Assembly (NCBI RefSeq): GCF_005938675.2
Contig: NZ_VCCH02000025.1
Span: 28,699-92,698 of the forward strand
Reading direction: 5' to 3'
From: Mycobacterium sp. KBS0706
Lineage (GTDB): Bacteria; Pseudomonadota; Alphaproteobacteria; DSM-16000; Inquilinaceae
DNA length: 64,000 nt
Under the pieces are notes generated by a model. That model saw only the letters and a program-made list of their open reading frames with translations, was not told the origin of the DNA and made no database searches. Below, one piece after another: positions 40,817 through 50,056 of the stretch; position 1 is the stretch's first letter; the number at the start of each line of letters is the position of its first letter. A program made the translations under genes and the position numbers.

Positions 40817-42397
40817 TCAGTGCCCGCCGCCGCCCGAGGCGGCACCCTTGCGCATGATGAAGACGCAGGCGGCCGAGGCCAGCAGGATCACGCCCAGCAC
40901 GGCGAAGGTGTCGCTGAAGCCCATCACCAGCGACTGCGCCCTGACGGTCCGGCCGATGGCGATGATCGCCTGGTGCTTGGCGGTGGCCGGGTCGGACACG
41001 CCGCTCGACAGGAAATACTGGGTCAGCTGGTCGATCCGGGTGCGCGTCTCCTCGCGGAACAGCGACACCGACTGGCCGATGATGTTCGAGTGGTACTGCT
41101 CGCGCTTGGTCACGATGGTGCCCAGGAGCGCGGTGCCGAAGGCGCCGCCCAGGTTGCGCAGCATGTTGAACAGGCCCGAGGCCGCGGCGGATTCGTGCCG
41201 GGCGATGCCGGCCATGGCGATGGCCGACAGCGGCGCCATCACCACCGCCTGGCCGATGGCGCGGACGATGTTCGGCACCAGCAGCTGGTCGCCGCCATAG
41301 ACCAGCGACATGTTGATGTTCATGAAGCAGCTGCCGGCAAAGACCAGCAGCCCGCCGGCCACCAGCCAGCGGCCGTCCACCCGCCCCATCAGCATCGGCA
41401 CCAGCGGGATGATCAGCAGCTGCGGCAGGCCGGTCCAGGCCATCACCTCGCCGATCTGCTGTGAATCATAGCCCTGCACCTGGGCCAGGTATTGCGGCAG
41501 CAGATAGGCGCTGCCGTAGAGAGCAAAGCCGAGGAAGACGTTGGCCAGCGTGCCGAAGCCGAAGTTGCGGCGCAGCAGCAGCCGCAGGTCGACCGCCGGC
41601 TTGGCGACGCGCAGCTCGATCCAGATGAACAGCGACAGGGCGACGACGGCGACGACGGTCAGCCGGACGATGAAGGTCGAGCCGAACCAGTCGTCCTTGT
41701 TGCCCTCCTCCAGCACCGTCTGCAGCGCCGCCAGGCCGATCGCCATGGTGGCGATGCCGAACCAGTCGCCCTCCTTCAGCAGGGACAGGCGCATCGGCTC
41801 GCGCTCCAGCGTCGCGGCCAGCCCGGCCAGCATGAAGGCGCCCGGCACCAGGTTGATGTAGAAGATGTATTCCCAGCCGTAATTGTCGGTCAGCCAGCCG
41901 CCGATGGTCGGGCCGATCGCCGGCGCGAAGGTGGCGGTGATGGCGAACAGCGCCATGCCCATCGGCCGCTGCGACAGCGGCAGCCGGGTCATCACCAAAG
42001 TGAAGGCCATCGGGATCAGCACGCCGCCGGTGAAGCCCTGGATGCCGCGCAGCAGGATCATCTCGCCGAGATTGGCGGCGAAGGCGCAGGCCACCGAGAA
42101 CACCAGGAACAGCGTGGTGTTGACCAGCAGGAAGCGGCGGAAGGAGAAGACCTGGCTGAGATAGGCGGTCAGCGGGATGACGATGATCTCGCCGATCAGG
42201 TAGGAGGTCGATATCCAGGCGCCGTTGTCGACGCCGGTGCCGATGCCGCCTTCGATCTGCGGCAGCGAGGCGTTGGTGATCTGGATGTTCAGCACCGCCA
42301 TGAAGGCGCCGAGCAGGCCGGAGAACGCCGAGATCCAGGTGGTCAGGCTGGCGCGGTCGGCCGGCGGAGCGCCGGCGGTGGTGGTTGCGGACGACAT
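40817..42397 (-). CDS. MFS multidrug transporter, DHA2 family (EmrB-like)
   Basis: A 526-residue permease of the 14-helix DHA2 family. Features: the first helix with FMAVLNIQITNASLPQIE, the helix 2-3 region GAWISTSYLIGEIIVIPLTAYLS, and the antiporter motif C area in MALFAITATFAPAIGPTIGGWL. It exports drugs by proton antiport, together with the EmrA-type adaptor encoded 25 bp upstream. The TetR gene beyond the adaptor is the likely regulator. It ends in a Gly-rich tail. Confidence 0.92.
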   Translation of the reverse strand: MSSATTTAGAPPADRASLTTWISAFSGLLGAFMAVLNIQITNASLPQIEGGIGTGVDNGAWISTSYLIGEIIVIPLTAYLSQVFSFRRFLLVNTTLFLVFSVACAFAANLGEMILLRGIQGFTGGVLIPMAFTLVMTRLPLSQRPMGMALFAITATFAPAIGPTIGGWLTDNYGWEYIFYINLVPGAFMLAGLAATLEREPMRLSLLKEGDWFGIATMAIGLAALQTVLEEGNKDDWFGSTFIVRLTVVAVVALSLFIWIELRVAKPAVDLRLLLRRNFGFGTLANVFLGFALYGSAYLLPQYLAQVQGYDSQQIGEVMAWTGLPQLLIIPLVPMLMGRVDGRWLVAGGLLVFAGSCFMNINMSLVYGGDQLLVPNIVRAIGQAVVMAPLSAIAMAGIARHESAAASGLFNMLRNLGGAFGTALLGTIVTKREQYHSNIIGQSVSLFREETRTRIDQLTQYFLSSGVSDPATAKHQAIIAIGRTVRAQSLVMGFSDTFAVLGVILLASAACVFIMRKGAASGGGGH

Positions 42398-42422
42398 GAT
42401 CGTGGTCCTCCGGCCGCAGCGC

Positions 42423-43556
42423 TCACTGCGCCTTGGCGGTGTCCTGCTTGGTATCGATGGTGGCGATCACCGACATGCCGGGGCGCAGCGCGCCCGCCAG
42501 GGGGTCGTTGCGCTGCAGCACGATCTTCACCGGGATGCGCTGGACGATCTTGGTGAAGTTGCCGGTGGCGTTGTCCGGCGGCAGCAGGGCGAATTCCTGG
42601 CCGCTGGCCGGGGACAGGCTGTCGACATGGCCGTGGATGTCGGCGTCCGGGAACATGTCGACCGCGATGTCGACCGGCTGGCCCGGATGCACGTCGGTCA
42701 GCTGCGTCTCCTTGAAGTTGGCGACGACATAGGTCTCGGCCAGCGGCACCACGGCCATCAGCTGGGTGCCGGCCTGGACATACTGGCCGACCCGCAGGCT
42801 GCGGTTGCCGATGGTGCCGGCCACCGGCGCGGCGATGGTGGTGTAGCCGAGATTCAGCTCGGCCTGACGCTGCGCCGCCTGGTCGGCCGCGAGGGCGGCC
42901 TTCGCCTTCTCCAGCTGCGCGCGAAGCACGTCGAGCTGCTTCTCCGACGCGGTCACCGCCGCCTGGTCGCGCTGCAGCGTCGCCGTCGAGGACTGGACGT
43001 TGGCGGTCATCTGCTGCGCGTTCTGCACGCTGCCGTTGCCGGTGCGCGCCAGGGCGGTGTAGCGGTCGAATTGCTGCTGGGCGTAGGTCAACGCCGCCTG
43101 GTCGACCCCGACCGTGGCACGGGCCTGCTCGATCGCCGCCGCCTGCTGCTGGATCGCGGCATCGGCATCGGCGATATCGGCCTGGGCGGCCATGACATTG
43201 GCCTTGGCCTGGTCCAGCGCCACGGCATAGTCGCGGTCGTCGATCCGGGCCAGGGGCTGGCCCGCGGTCACCGCCTGGTTGTCCTGGACCAGGACCTCGG
43301 CGATGTAGCCGGAGACCTTCGGCGCGATGGTGGTCGAATCGGCCTGGACATAGGCGTCGTCGGTCGATTCCTGGAACCGGCCGACGGTCCACCAATTCCA
43401 GCCGAACCACGCGGCGCCAGCCAGGACGACGACCCCGAGTGGCAGCAGCAGGAGCTTCTTCCCGATGCGGCGGCGCGGCGCCGGTGCGGCCGGGGCCTCG
43501 CTGGCCTCCGGCGCCGGGGCGGTGCGGAGCTGGGCCGGCTGAACCTGATGCGTCAT
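42423..43556 (-). CDS. HlyD-family adaptor protein (EmrA-like)
   Basis: A 377-residue membrane fusion protein. A Pro/Ala-rich cytoplasmic N-terminus leads to one membrane helix (LLLLPLGVVVLAGAAWFGWNW), the lipoyl part with DDAYVQADSTTIAPKVSGYI (the EmrA hallmark), long helical hairpins rich in Gln and Ala, and the second lipoyl half TTIAAPVAGTIGNRSLRVGQ. It links the EmrB-type pump to an outer-membrane channel encoded elsewhere. The ATG follows GGAGGG. It is the first gene of the efflux operon and is divergent from the TetR gene. Confidence 0.92.
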   Translation of the reverse strand: MTHQVQPAQLRTAPAPEASEAPAAPAPRRRIGKKLLLLPLGVVVLAGAAWFGWNWWTVGRFQESTDDAYVQADSTTIAPKVSGYIAEVLVQDNQAVTAGQPLARIDDRDYAVALDQAKANVMAAQADIADADAAIQQQAAAIEQARATVGVDQAALTYAQQQFDRYTALARTGNGSVQNAQQMTANVQSSTATLQRDQAAVTASEKQLDVLRAQLEKAKAALAADQAAQRQAELNLGYTTIAAPVAGTIGNRSLRVGQYVQAGTQLMAVVPLAETYVVANFKETQLTDVHPGQPVDIAVDMFPDADIHGHVDSLSPASGQEFALLPPDNATGNFTKIVQRIPVKIVLQRNDPLAGALRPGMSVIATIDTKQDTAKAQ

Positions 43557-43622
43557 GACATTTGCCCTCCAAAGCCGATCGCCGGCCGTCTTCGAGGGCG
43601 GCTGGGATGTCGAGGCTATTTA

Positions 43623-43640
43623 GGAAACTTGACGGTTTCC
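43623..43640. promoter_or_regulatory. Candidate TetR operator between efflux operon and regulator
   Basis: GGAAAC-TTGACG-GTTTCC is a perfect 6-bp-arm palindrome of TetR operator size. The centre TTGACG looks like a -35 box for the regulator gene. It lies between the divergent starts at 43556 and 43697. Confidence 0.65.
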
Positions 43641-43696
43641 ATCCAAAGATGGGAGATGAAGGCGAAATGCGCAAATGCGCGACCGAGGGGCCAGAC

Positions 43697-44344
43697 ATGC
43701 AGGAAACGCCGAAACGGCCGCGGGGGCGGCCGCAGCAGCGCAGCGACGAGGAGACCAGGCGGCTGATCCTGGAGGCGGCGACCCGGATCTTCCTGGCGCA
43801 GGGCTTCGGGGGCACCAGCATGGAGGCGGTGGCCCAGGCGGCCGGCGTGTCGAAGAAGACGATCTACCGCTTCGTCGACACCAAGGAACACCTGCTGGAG
43901 GCGGTGATCGACGCCCGGTCGGAGGCGCTGCGGTCGCCGATCGGCCACGACGCCGGCCCGGACCCGGCGGCGGCGAAGCAGGCGCTGCGCCAGTTCCTGC
44001 AGGAGCTGGCGCGGCTGGTGCTGTCGGAGGAGACGGTGGCGCTGAACCGGCTGATCTACGCCGAGTCGCTGCGCTTCCCGGAGATGGCGAAGGCCTTCTA
44101 CCAGGCCGGCCCGGTGCGCAACGCCGAGGCACTGGCCGCGTGGCTGGAGACGCAGCGCCGGCACGGCATGCTGCGCTTCGAGGACAGCATGAGCATGGCC
44201 CGGATGCTGGTCTCGATGGCGATCGCCGAGCCGCTGCGCGCCGCCACGCTCGGCGTCGCGCCGCTGCCGATGGCGGCGGAGACCGACCTCCGGGTCGACG
44301 AGGCGGTGGAGATCTTTCTGCACGGCTGCCTGGTGCCACGCTGA
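43697..44344 (+). CDS. TetR-family regulator of the efflux operon
   Basis: A 215-residue regulator. The N-terminal helix-turn-helix is typical: RRLILEAATRIFLAQGFGGTS, MEAVAQAAGVSKKTIYRFV, then TKEHLLEAVI. The C-terminal ligand domain is helical and includes NRLIYAESLRFPEMAKAFYQAG, as in AcrR/TetR_C-type regulators. The ATG at 43697 follows GAGGGG. Upstream in-frame starts at 43667 and 43562 exist, but would cross the candidate operator or sit too close to the promoter. It probably represses emrAB-like genes and itself. Confidence 0.88.
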   Translation: MQETPKRPRGRPQQRSDEETRRLILEAATRIFLAQGFGGTSMEAVAQAAGVSKKTIYRFVDTKEHLLEAVIDARSEALRSPIGHDAGPDPAAAKQALRQFLQELARLVLSEETVALNRLIYAESLRFPEMAKAFYQAGPVRNAEALAAWLETQRRHGMLRFEDSMSMARMLVSMAIAEPLRAATLGVAPLPMAAETDLRVDEAVEIFLHGCLVPR

Positions 44345-44495
44345 TCCGGCGCCGCCAAAGGGAGGATCGATCCGGTCCCCGGGGAAGACGATGGGATCCA
44401 CCCCGGCCCCAGGCAACGCACCAACGGTCCTCGGAGTGCCGATCCGTCAATTCCAAAGCTACAATTCGGCTGAGTTCGATCCGTAAGGCCCAGGC

Positions 44496-45392
44496 GTGAC
44501 CGACAAGACATCCGCCGAAATGCTGCAGGCCCATATTGCCGGGCGTCTGATTGCGGACGGCGGCGATCGCTGGCCCAGGGATGTCGTCGTCCAGATCTTC
44601 GCGCGCAATGCGGTTCAAGAGAGCTTCATCGTGCCGGCGGTCGCCGAGCCCCTGATCGTCTGGATCCTCAAGGGGACGGCGACGGTGGAGGAGCGTGACC
44701 TCGGCGGCGACTGGTCGGCCAGCGACGTGCAGGCTGGCGATTTCTTCCTCACCGATTCAGACGAGCCTTACGAGCTGCGCTGGCGTTCCCGCGACGGGAC
44801 GCCCTTCGAGGTGATGCATCTCTATCTCGGGCTCCCGCTGCTGGAGCGCGCAATGCAGGAGGTTCATGGCACGGCCGGCCGACCGGTGCTGCGGGATGTC
44901 TCGGGCGTCCACGACGCCGAGCTCGGCCTGCTGATCGAGACTCTGGCGCGCGAGATTTCGGGGCGGACGCAGCCGAGTTCCCTGCTTCTGGAAAGCGTCG
45001 CACTGGCGGTGTCGATCCATGTGGTGCGGGGCTACGTGGATCCGGGACGCACCAATGTCCGCCGTCGCAGCGCCATCCCGGCCTATCGCCTGCGGCGCGT
45101 GACCGACCTGATGCAGCAGAACCTGGCGAGCGCGTTCGATCTCGGCCTCTATGCGCGCGCGGCCGAGATGAGCGAGGCGCATTTCAGCCGGCAGTTCAAG
45201 CGCTCCACCGGGCTTGCACCCTCGCAATATTTCATCGGGCTGCGGATCGCGGCCGCGCGCCAGCTTTTGCGCGAGACCAACCGGTCGATCATCTCGATCG
45301 GGATGGATGTCGGCTATTCCAGCCCGAGCCATTTCTCACAGGTCTTCCGAAAGGAAACGGGCGTCTCGCCCGGAGCCTATCGCGGTGCCTAG
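44496..45392 (+). CDS. AraC-family transcriptional regulator
   Basis: A 298-residue regulator. The N-terminal half is a cupin-like sensor (LIVWILKGTATVEERDL ... DFFLTDSDEPYEL). The C-terminal 100 residues hold two helix-turn-helix motifs: YARAAEMSEAHFSRQFKRSTG and IISIGMDVGYSSPSHFSQVFRKETGVSPGAYR, matching the AraC signature. The start codon is GTG. The next gene in the same direction is a short-chain dehydrogenase, 180 bp downstream, which is a likely target. Effector unknown. Confidence 0.9.
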   Translation: MTDKTSAEMLQAHIAGRLIADGGDRWPRDVVVQIFARNAVQESFIVPAVAEPLIVWILKGTATVEERDLGGDWSASDVQAGDFFLTDSDEPYELRWRSRDGTPFEVMHLYLGLPLLERAMQEVHGTAGRPVLRDVSGVHDAELGLLIETLAREISGRTQPSSLLLESVALAVSIHVVRGYVDPGRTNVRRRSAIPAYRLRRVTDLMQQNLASAFDLGLYARAAEMSEAHFSRQFKRSTGLAPSQYFIGLRIAAARQLLRETNRSIISIGMDVGYSSPSHFSQVFRKETGVSPGAYRGA

Positions 45393-45572
45393 ACCAGGCA
45401 CGCTCGACCCTTTCCGACGATTTGAGCAAAACCCCGACAGGTTCGTCGATCGCCCGAGAGAACGGCGTGCGCCTCGGTGGCATATCGGTCCCACGTCATC
45501 AAGACGGGGCCGGTTCGCCTTCGGGATCAGCGAAATCGGCCATTTTCCTGGTGATCCCGTCAGGAGACACCG

Positions 45573-46334
45573 ATGTCGAACCGCAAAACATCCGTGAACG
45601 AGGTCGAGGGCAAGGTCGCGCTGGTAACGGGAGCGGCGAGTGGAATCGGTCGTGCGATCGCCGAACTGCTACATGCCCGCGGCGCCAAGGTCGTCGCCGA
45701 GGACATCGATCCGGCGGTCAAGGATCTGGACCGGGATGGGCTTGTGAGCCTGGTGGCGGACATCACCGTCGACGGTACCGCGGAAGAGGCGGTGGCCCTT
45801 GCTGTCGCGACCTTCGGCACGCTCGACATCCTCGTGAACAATGCCGGCCGCATTCTCTACAAGGAGTTGGTCGAGATGTCCCGCGAAGACTGGAACTGGC
45901 AGATGGACACGAACGTCACCGGCGCGTTCCTTCACTCACGCGAGGCGGCCAAGGTGATGATGGCGAAGCAGTCGGGGTCGATCGTCAACATCGCATCCTA
46001 CGCGTCCTACTTCGCTTTCCCCGGGATCGCCGCCTACACCGCCTCGAAGGGTGCCCTCGCCCAGCTGACGCGCACGCAGGCGCTCGAGGCGATCAAGCAC
46101 GGCGTCCGCGTCAACGCGATCGGCGTCGGCGATGTCGTCACCAACCTCCTCAACCATTTCATGGAGGATGGCCGAGGTTTCCTCGCCGAGCATGGCACCA
46201 ATGCGCCAATCGGTCGTGCGGCCGACCCGGCGGAGATCGCCGAGATCGTCGCCTTCCTCGCCTCGGACCGCGCCAGCTTCATCGTCGGGTCGGTCGTGAT
46301 GGCCGATGGCGGCATGAGCGTCGCCATCGGCTGA
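45573..46334 (+). CDS. Short-chain dehydrogenase/reductase
   Basis: A 253-residue classical SDR oxidoreductase. It has the NAD(P)-binding motif TGAASGIG (19-26), a likely NAD preference from the acid in VVAEDID, NNAG, the catalytic Ser in NIASYASY, and YTASKGAL (Tyr and Lys). The C-terminal SFIVGSVVMADGGMS is typical. It reduces or oxidises an unknown alcohol or ketone. A GGAGACACCG ribosome site precedes the ATG. The AraC gene upstream is its probable regulator. Confidence 0.9.
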   Translation: MSNRKTSVNEVEGKVALVTGAASGIGRAIAELLHARGAKVVAEDIDPAVKDLDRDGLVSLVADITVDGTAEEAVALAVATFGTLDILVNNAGRILYKELVEMSREDWNWQMDTNVTGAFLHSREAAKVMMAKQSGSIVNIASYASYFAFPGIAAYTASKGALAQLTRTQALEAIKHGVRVNAIGVGDVVTNLLNHFMEDGRGFLAEHGTNAPIGRAADPAEIAEIVAFLASDRASFIVGSVVMADGGMSVAIG

Positions 46335-46411
46335 CCCTGCATGGCGGCCCCTGGGGAGGCGGGGCCGCCGTCTTGCGCCTCCGATACCCACGCTCCTGTT
46401 TGATTTCCCTT

Positions 46412-46426
46412 CATCAAATTTTGATG
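46412..46426. promoter_or_regulatory. Candidate LacI operator for the sugar ABC operon
   Basis: CATCAAA-T-TTTGATG is a perfect 7-bp-arm palindrome, 30 bp before the GTG of the LacI gene. It is flanked by a direct repeat, TGATTTCCCTTCA (46401-46413) and TGATATCCCTTCA (46425-46437), 24 bp apart. The position and A+T richness suggest operator and promoter together. Confidence 0.65.
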
Positions 46427-46455
46427 ATATCCCTTCAATCCAGGGAGGGGTTTCC

Positions 46456-47481
46456 GTGGCCAGGACGACGCTGCAAGACGTCGCGCGTGAAGCCGGCGTC
46501 AGCGTTGCGACCGTCGATCGCGTGCTGAACGGACGTGCCGGCATCCATGCGCGCATGGTCGACCGCGTGAAGGCGGCGGTCGAAAGGCTGCATTATGAGC
46601 CGGACCGGCTGGCCTCGCGCCTGTCGCGGGCGCGCGATTTCCGCTTCACCGTGGTGCTGCCGGTCGGCGCCAACGATTTCATGCACACGCTGGAACGCGA
46701 GTTCCGCACCCTCGCCCGCCGCTATGAGGCCGAGCGGGTGGCGATCGACGTGCTGCTGGTCGACGTCTTCGACGGCGAGGCCCTGGCCGAGGCGCTGGAA
46801 GGACTGCCGGCGGAACTCGACGGCGTCGCCATGGTGGCGCTGGACCACCCGGCCGTGGTCGAGGCGCTGAAGACCCTGGCCGCCCGCGGCACCACCGCGG
46901 TCACCCTGGTCTCCGACCTGCCCGGCAGCAAGCGCCGCCACTATGTCGGCCTCGACAACCACGCCGCCGGCCGCACCGCCGCCAGCCTGATGGGCCGCTT
47001 CCTCGGCCAACGCCCGGGCAAGGTCGGGCTGATCGCCGGCTCGCTGCAGCTGCGCGACCATATCGAGCGGCAATTCGGCTTCGAGCAGGTCATCGCCCGC
47101 GAATACAAGCAGCTGGAGGTGTTGCCGCTGCGCGAGGCGCGCGACGACGCCGCCCGGGTCGAGGCCGCCGCCCGCACCCTCTTGGACGAGAACCCGGACC
47201 TGGTCGGCCTCTACAATGTCGGCGGCGGCCAGCAGGGCGTGGTCGCGGCGCTGGAGGCGACCGGCCGGGCCCGCGACATCGTCTTCATCGGCCACGAGCT
47301 GACCGAGTTCACCCGCCGCCACCTGATCCGCGGCACCATCGACGCCGTCATCAACCAGGACCCGGGCCACATGGCGCGCAGCAGCATCCGGGTGCTGCTG
47401 GCGCTGCGCGACGACGTGCCGATCGTGCCGGACCAGGAGCGGATCCGGATCGACATCTTCATCCGGGACAACATGCCATGA
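46456..47481 (+). CDS. LacI-family regulator of the downstream sugar ABC operon
   Basis: A 341-residue regulator. The helix-turn-helix is TTLQDVAREAGVSVATVDRVLNG, followed by the hinge helix (HYEPDRLASRLS). The sensor domain belongs to the periplasmic-binding-protein fold with VVLPVGANDFMHTLEREF, DLPGSKRRHYVGLDN and INQDPGHMARSSIRVLL. It is the LacI type related to rhizobial sugar and inositol regulators. The start is GTG with GGGAGGGG upstream. Its stop overlaps the ATG of the ABC ATPase gene by 4 bp, so it belongs to the same transcript and probably controls it. Confidence 0.92.
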   Translation: MARTTLQDVAREAGVSVATVDRVLNGRAGIHARMVDRVKAAVERLHYEPDRLASRLSRARDFRFTVVLPVGANDFMHTLEREFRTLARRYEAERVAIDVLLVDVFDGEALAEALEGLPAELDGVAMVALDHPAVVEALKTLAARGTTAVTLVSDLPGSKRRHYVGLDNHAAGRTAASLMGRFLGQRPGKVGLIAGSLQLRDHIERQFGFEQVIAREYKQLEVLPLREARDDAARVEAAARTLLDENPDLVGLYNVGGGQQGVVAALEATGRARDIVFIGHELTEFTRRHLIRGTIDAVINQDPGHMARSSIRVLLALRDDVPIVPDQERIRIDIFIRDNMP

Positions 47482-49004
47482 TCCCCTCCCCTGTCTCCGG
47501 GCCGGTGCTGTCCGTCCAGGGCCTCGGCAAGACCTTCGGCACGGTGGCCGTGTTGCAGGAGATCGGCTTCGAGCTGCAGCCGGGCGAGGTCCATGCCGTG
47601 ATCGGCGAGAATGGCGCCGGCAAGTCGACGCTGATGAAGATCCTGGCCGGGCATCTGGAGCCGACCGCCGGCACCATCAGCATGAACGGCGCCCCGATCC
47701 GCTTCGCCGGCCCGGTGGATGCCGAGCGGCACGGCATCGTGCTGGTGCATCAGGAGATCCTGCTGGCGCCGCATCTGACCGTGGCCGAGAACCTGTTCCT
47801 CGGCCGCGAGGTCCGCCGCGGCCTCGCCGTGGACGACCGCGCCATGAACGCCCGCGCAGCCGGGGCGGTGCGGTCGCTGGGGGCGGAGATCGACCCGGCC
47901 GTCGTGGTCGCCCAGCTGTCGATCGCCCAACGCCAGCTGGTGCAGATCGCCCGGGCGCTGCTGGTGCCGCACAGCGTCGTGATCTTCGACGAGCCGACGG
48001 CGTCGCTGACCTCGCACGAGACTGACGCGCTGCTCAAGGTCATCCACGACATCCGCGCCAAGGGCGTCGGGGTGCTCTACGTCTCGCACCGTCTGCCGGA
48101 GGTGAAGGCGATCGCCGACCGGGTGACGGTGCTGCGCGACGGCCGGCTGGTCGGCACCCGGCCCGCCGCGGAGCTGCAGCCGGTCGACATGGCGCGGATG
48201 ATGGTCGGCCGCGACATGTCCAATCTCTACCCGCCGCGCACCGGCGCCCCGGCCGGCGACCCGGTGCTCGAGGTCAGGGGCATGACCGTGCCGCGCTATG
48301 CCGAGGATGCGTCCTTCACCTTGCGGCGCGGCGAGATCCTGGGCTTCGCCGGGCTGGTCGGCGCCGGCCGCACCGAGCTGCTGGAGGGCGTGCTGGGGCT
48401 GCGCACGGCCCATGGCGAGGTCCGGCGGAACGGCGAGGCGGTGCGCTTCGCCACGGTGCGCGACAGCATGGCGGCCGGCATCGTCTATCTCAGCGAGGAC
48501 CGCAAAGGCAAAGGCCTGCTGCTGGCCCAGGACCTGCGCATCAACCTCACCCTGGCGGCGCTGAAGCGCTTCACCCGCGGGCCGGTGATCGACACCGCGA
48601 AGGAATGGGCGGAGCTGGACCACGCCATCGCCGCCTTCGACGTCCGCACCCGCCGCAAGGACCTGCTGGCCGGGCAGCTGTCCGGAGGCAACCAGCAGAA
48701 GCTGCTCCTGGGCAAGATGATGCTGCTGGAGCCGGAGATCGTGGTGATCGACGAGCCGACGCGCGGCATCGACATCGGCACCAAGCAGCAGATCTACCGC
48801 TTCGTCGCCGAGCTGGCGGCCCAGGGCAAGTCGGTGATCGTGATCTCCTCGGAGATGCAGGAGCTGATCGGCCTGTGCCACCGCATCCTGGTGATGCGGT
48901 CGGGCCGCATCGTCGGCGAGGTCACCGGCGAGGCGATGACCGAGGACGAGATCGTGACCTACGCCACCGGCGTGAAGACCATGGCATTGGCTGGGGAAGC
49001 ATGA
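47478..49004 (+). CDS. Sugar ABC transporter ATP-binding protein, two fused ATPase domains
   Basis: A 508-residue RbsA/MglA-type ATPase that powers import of a monosaccharide-like substrate. Domain 1 has Walker A GENGAGKS, signature LSIAQRQ and Walker B VVIFDEPTA. Domain 2 has a degenerate Walker A (GLVGAGRTE), intact signature LSGGNQQK and Walker B IVVIDEPTRGID, as usual for this family. The start overlaps the LacI stop (ATGA), and the stop overlaps the permease start, so all are translationally coupled. Confidence 0.95.
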   Translation: MIPSPVSGPVLSVQGLGKTFGTVAVLQEIGFELQPGEVHAVIGENGAGKSTLMKILAGHLEPTAGTISMNGAPIRFAGPVDAERHGIVLVHQEILLAPHLTVAENLFLGREVRRGLAVDDRAMNARAAGAVRSLGAEIDPAVVVAQLSIAQRQLVQIARALLVPHSVVIFDEPTASLTSHETDALLKVIHDIRAKGVGVLYVSHRLPEVKAIADRVTVLRDGRLVGTRPAAELQPVDMARMMVGRDMSNLYPPRTGAPAGDPVLEVRGMTVPRYAEDASFTLRRGEILGFAGLVGAGRTELLEGVLGLRTAHGEVRRNGEAVRFATVRDSMAAGIVYLSEDRKGKGLLLAQDLRINLTLAALKRFTRGPVIDTAKEWAELDHAIAAFDVRTRRKDLLAGQLSGGNQQKLLLGKMMLLEPEIVVIDEPTRGIDIGTKQQIYRFVAELAAQGKSVIVISSEMQELIGLCHRILVMRSGRIVGEVTGEAMTEDEIVTYATGVKTMALAGEA

Positions 49005-50002
49005 GCACCACGACCACGACGCCCGCCGGACGGGGCTTCAGATTCGACATCCGCACCGCGGCGCCCTTCTTCGCCCTGGCCGTGCTGATCGTCGTCGGCG
49101 CCCTGCTGAACCCGAACTTCCTCAGCGCCGACAACCTGCTGAACGTGGCCACGCGCAGCGCCTTCATCGCCATCATCGCGGTCGGCGCCACCTTCGTCAT
49201 CACCGCGGGCGGCCTCGACCTGTCGGTCGGGTCGATGGCCGGCTTCGTCGCCGGCGCCATGATCCTGCTGATGAACGCGGCGCCGCTCGGCGACGGCATG
49301 AGCCTGATCGCGCTGGCCATGGCCGCGGCGATCATGCTGGGCGCGCTGTGCGGCCTTGGCAACGGGCTGATCACCACGGTCGGGCGAATCGAGCCCTTCA
49401 TCGTCACCCTCGGCACCATGGGCATCTATCGCGGCCTGCTGATCTGGCTGGCCGAGGGCGGATCGATCGCGATGAAGGCGCCGGACCTGCGGGCGCTGTA
49501 CCGCCCGGTCTATTTCGGCACGGTGTTCGGCGTGCCGGTGCCGATCCTGGTGATCCTGGCGGTCGGCGCGCTCGGCGCCTTCGTGCTGTACCGCACCCCG
49601 TTCGGCCGCCATGTCCGCGCCGTCGGGTCCAGCGAGGACGTCGCCCGCTATTCCGGCATCGCCGTCGACCGCGTGCGGACCCTGACCTATGTCATCCAGG
49701 GCGTCTGCGTCGCCGTAGCCGTGCTGGTCTATGTGCCGCGGCTCGGCTCCGCCACCTCGACCACCGGGCTGTTGTGGGAGCTGCAGGCGATCACCGCCGT
49801 GGTCGTCGGCGGCACCGCGCTGCGCGGCGGCGTCGGCCGGATCTGGGGCACGATCTGCGGCGCCCTGATCCTCGAGGTCGTCGGCAACATCATGGCCCTG
49901 TCCAACCTGGTCAGCGAGTACCTGATCGGCGCGGTGCAGGGCGCCATCATCATCATCGCCATGCTGGTGCAGCGATCGCTGCTGCGCCGGCCGGGCGGCT
50001 GA
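49001..50002 (+). CDS. Sugar ABC transporter permease (RbsC-like)
   Basis: A 333-residue inner-membrane permease with about eight to ten helices. Family markers are AVGATFVITAGGLDLSVGSM, GLGNGLITTVGRIEPFIVTLGTM and AVVVGGTALRGGVGRIWGT. It forms a homodimeric channel with the fused ATPase. The ATG at 49001 overlaps the ATPase stop codon. Confidence 0.94.
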   Translation: MSTTTTTPAGRGFRFDIRTAAPFFALAVLIVVGALLNPNFLSADNLLNVATRSAFIAIIAVGATFVITAGGLDLSVGSMAGFVAGAMILLMNAAPLGDGMSLIALAMAAAIMLGALCGLGNGLITTVGRIEPFIVTLGTMGIYRGLLIWLAEGGSIAMKAPDLRALYRPVYFGTVFGVPVPILVILAVGALGAFVLYRTPFGRHVRAVGSSEDVARYSGIAVDRVRTLTYVIQGVCVAVAVLVYVPRLGSATSTTGLLWELQAITAVVVGGTALRGGVGRIWGTICGALILEVVGNIMALSNLVSEYLIGAVQGAIIIIAMLVQRSLLRRPGG

Positions 50003-50056
50003 GTGCGGGGCGGAGCCGCCCGTTCGCAACAGGCTCGATTCGTGGGGAGGAATTAT

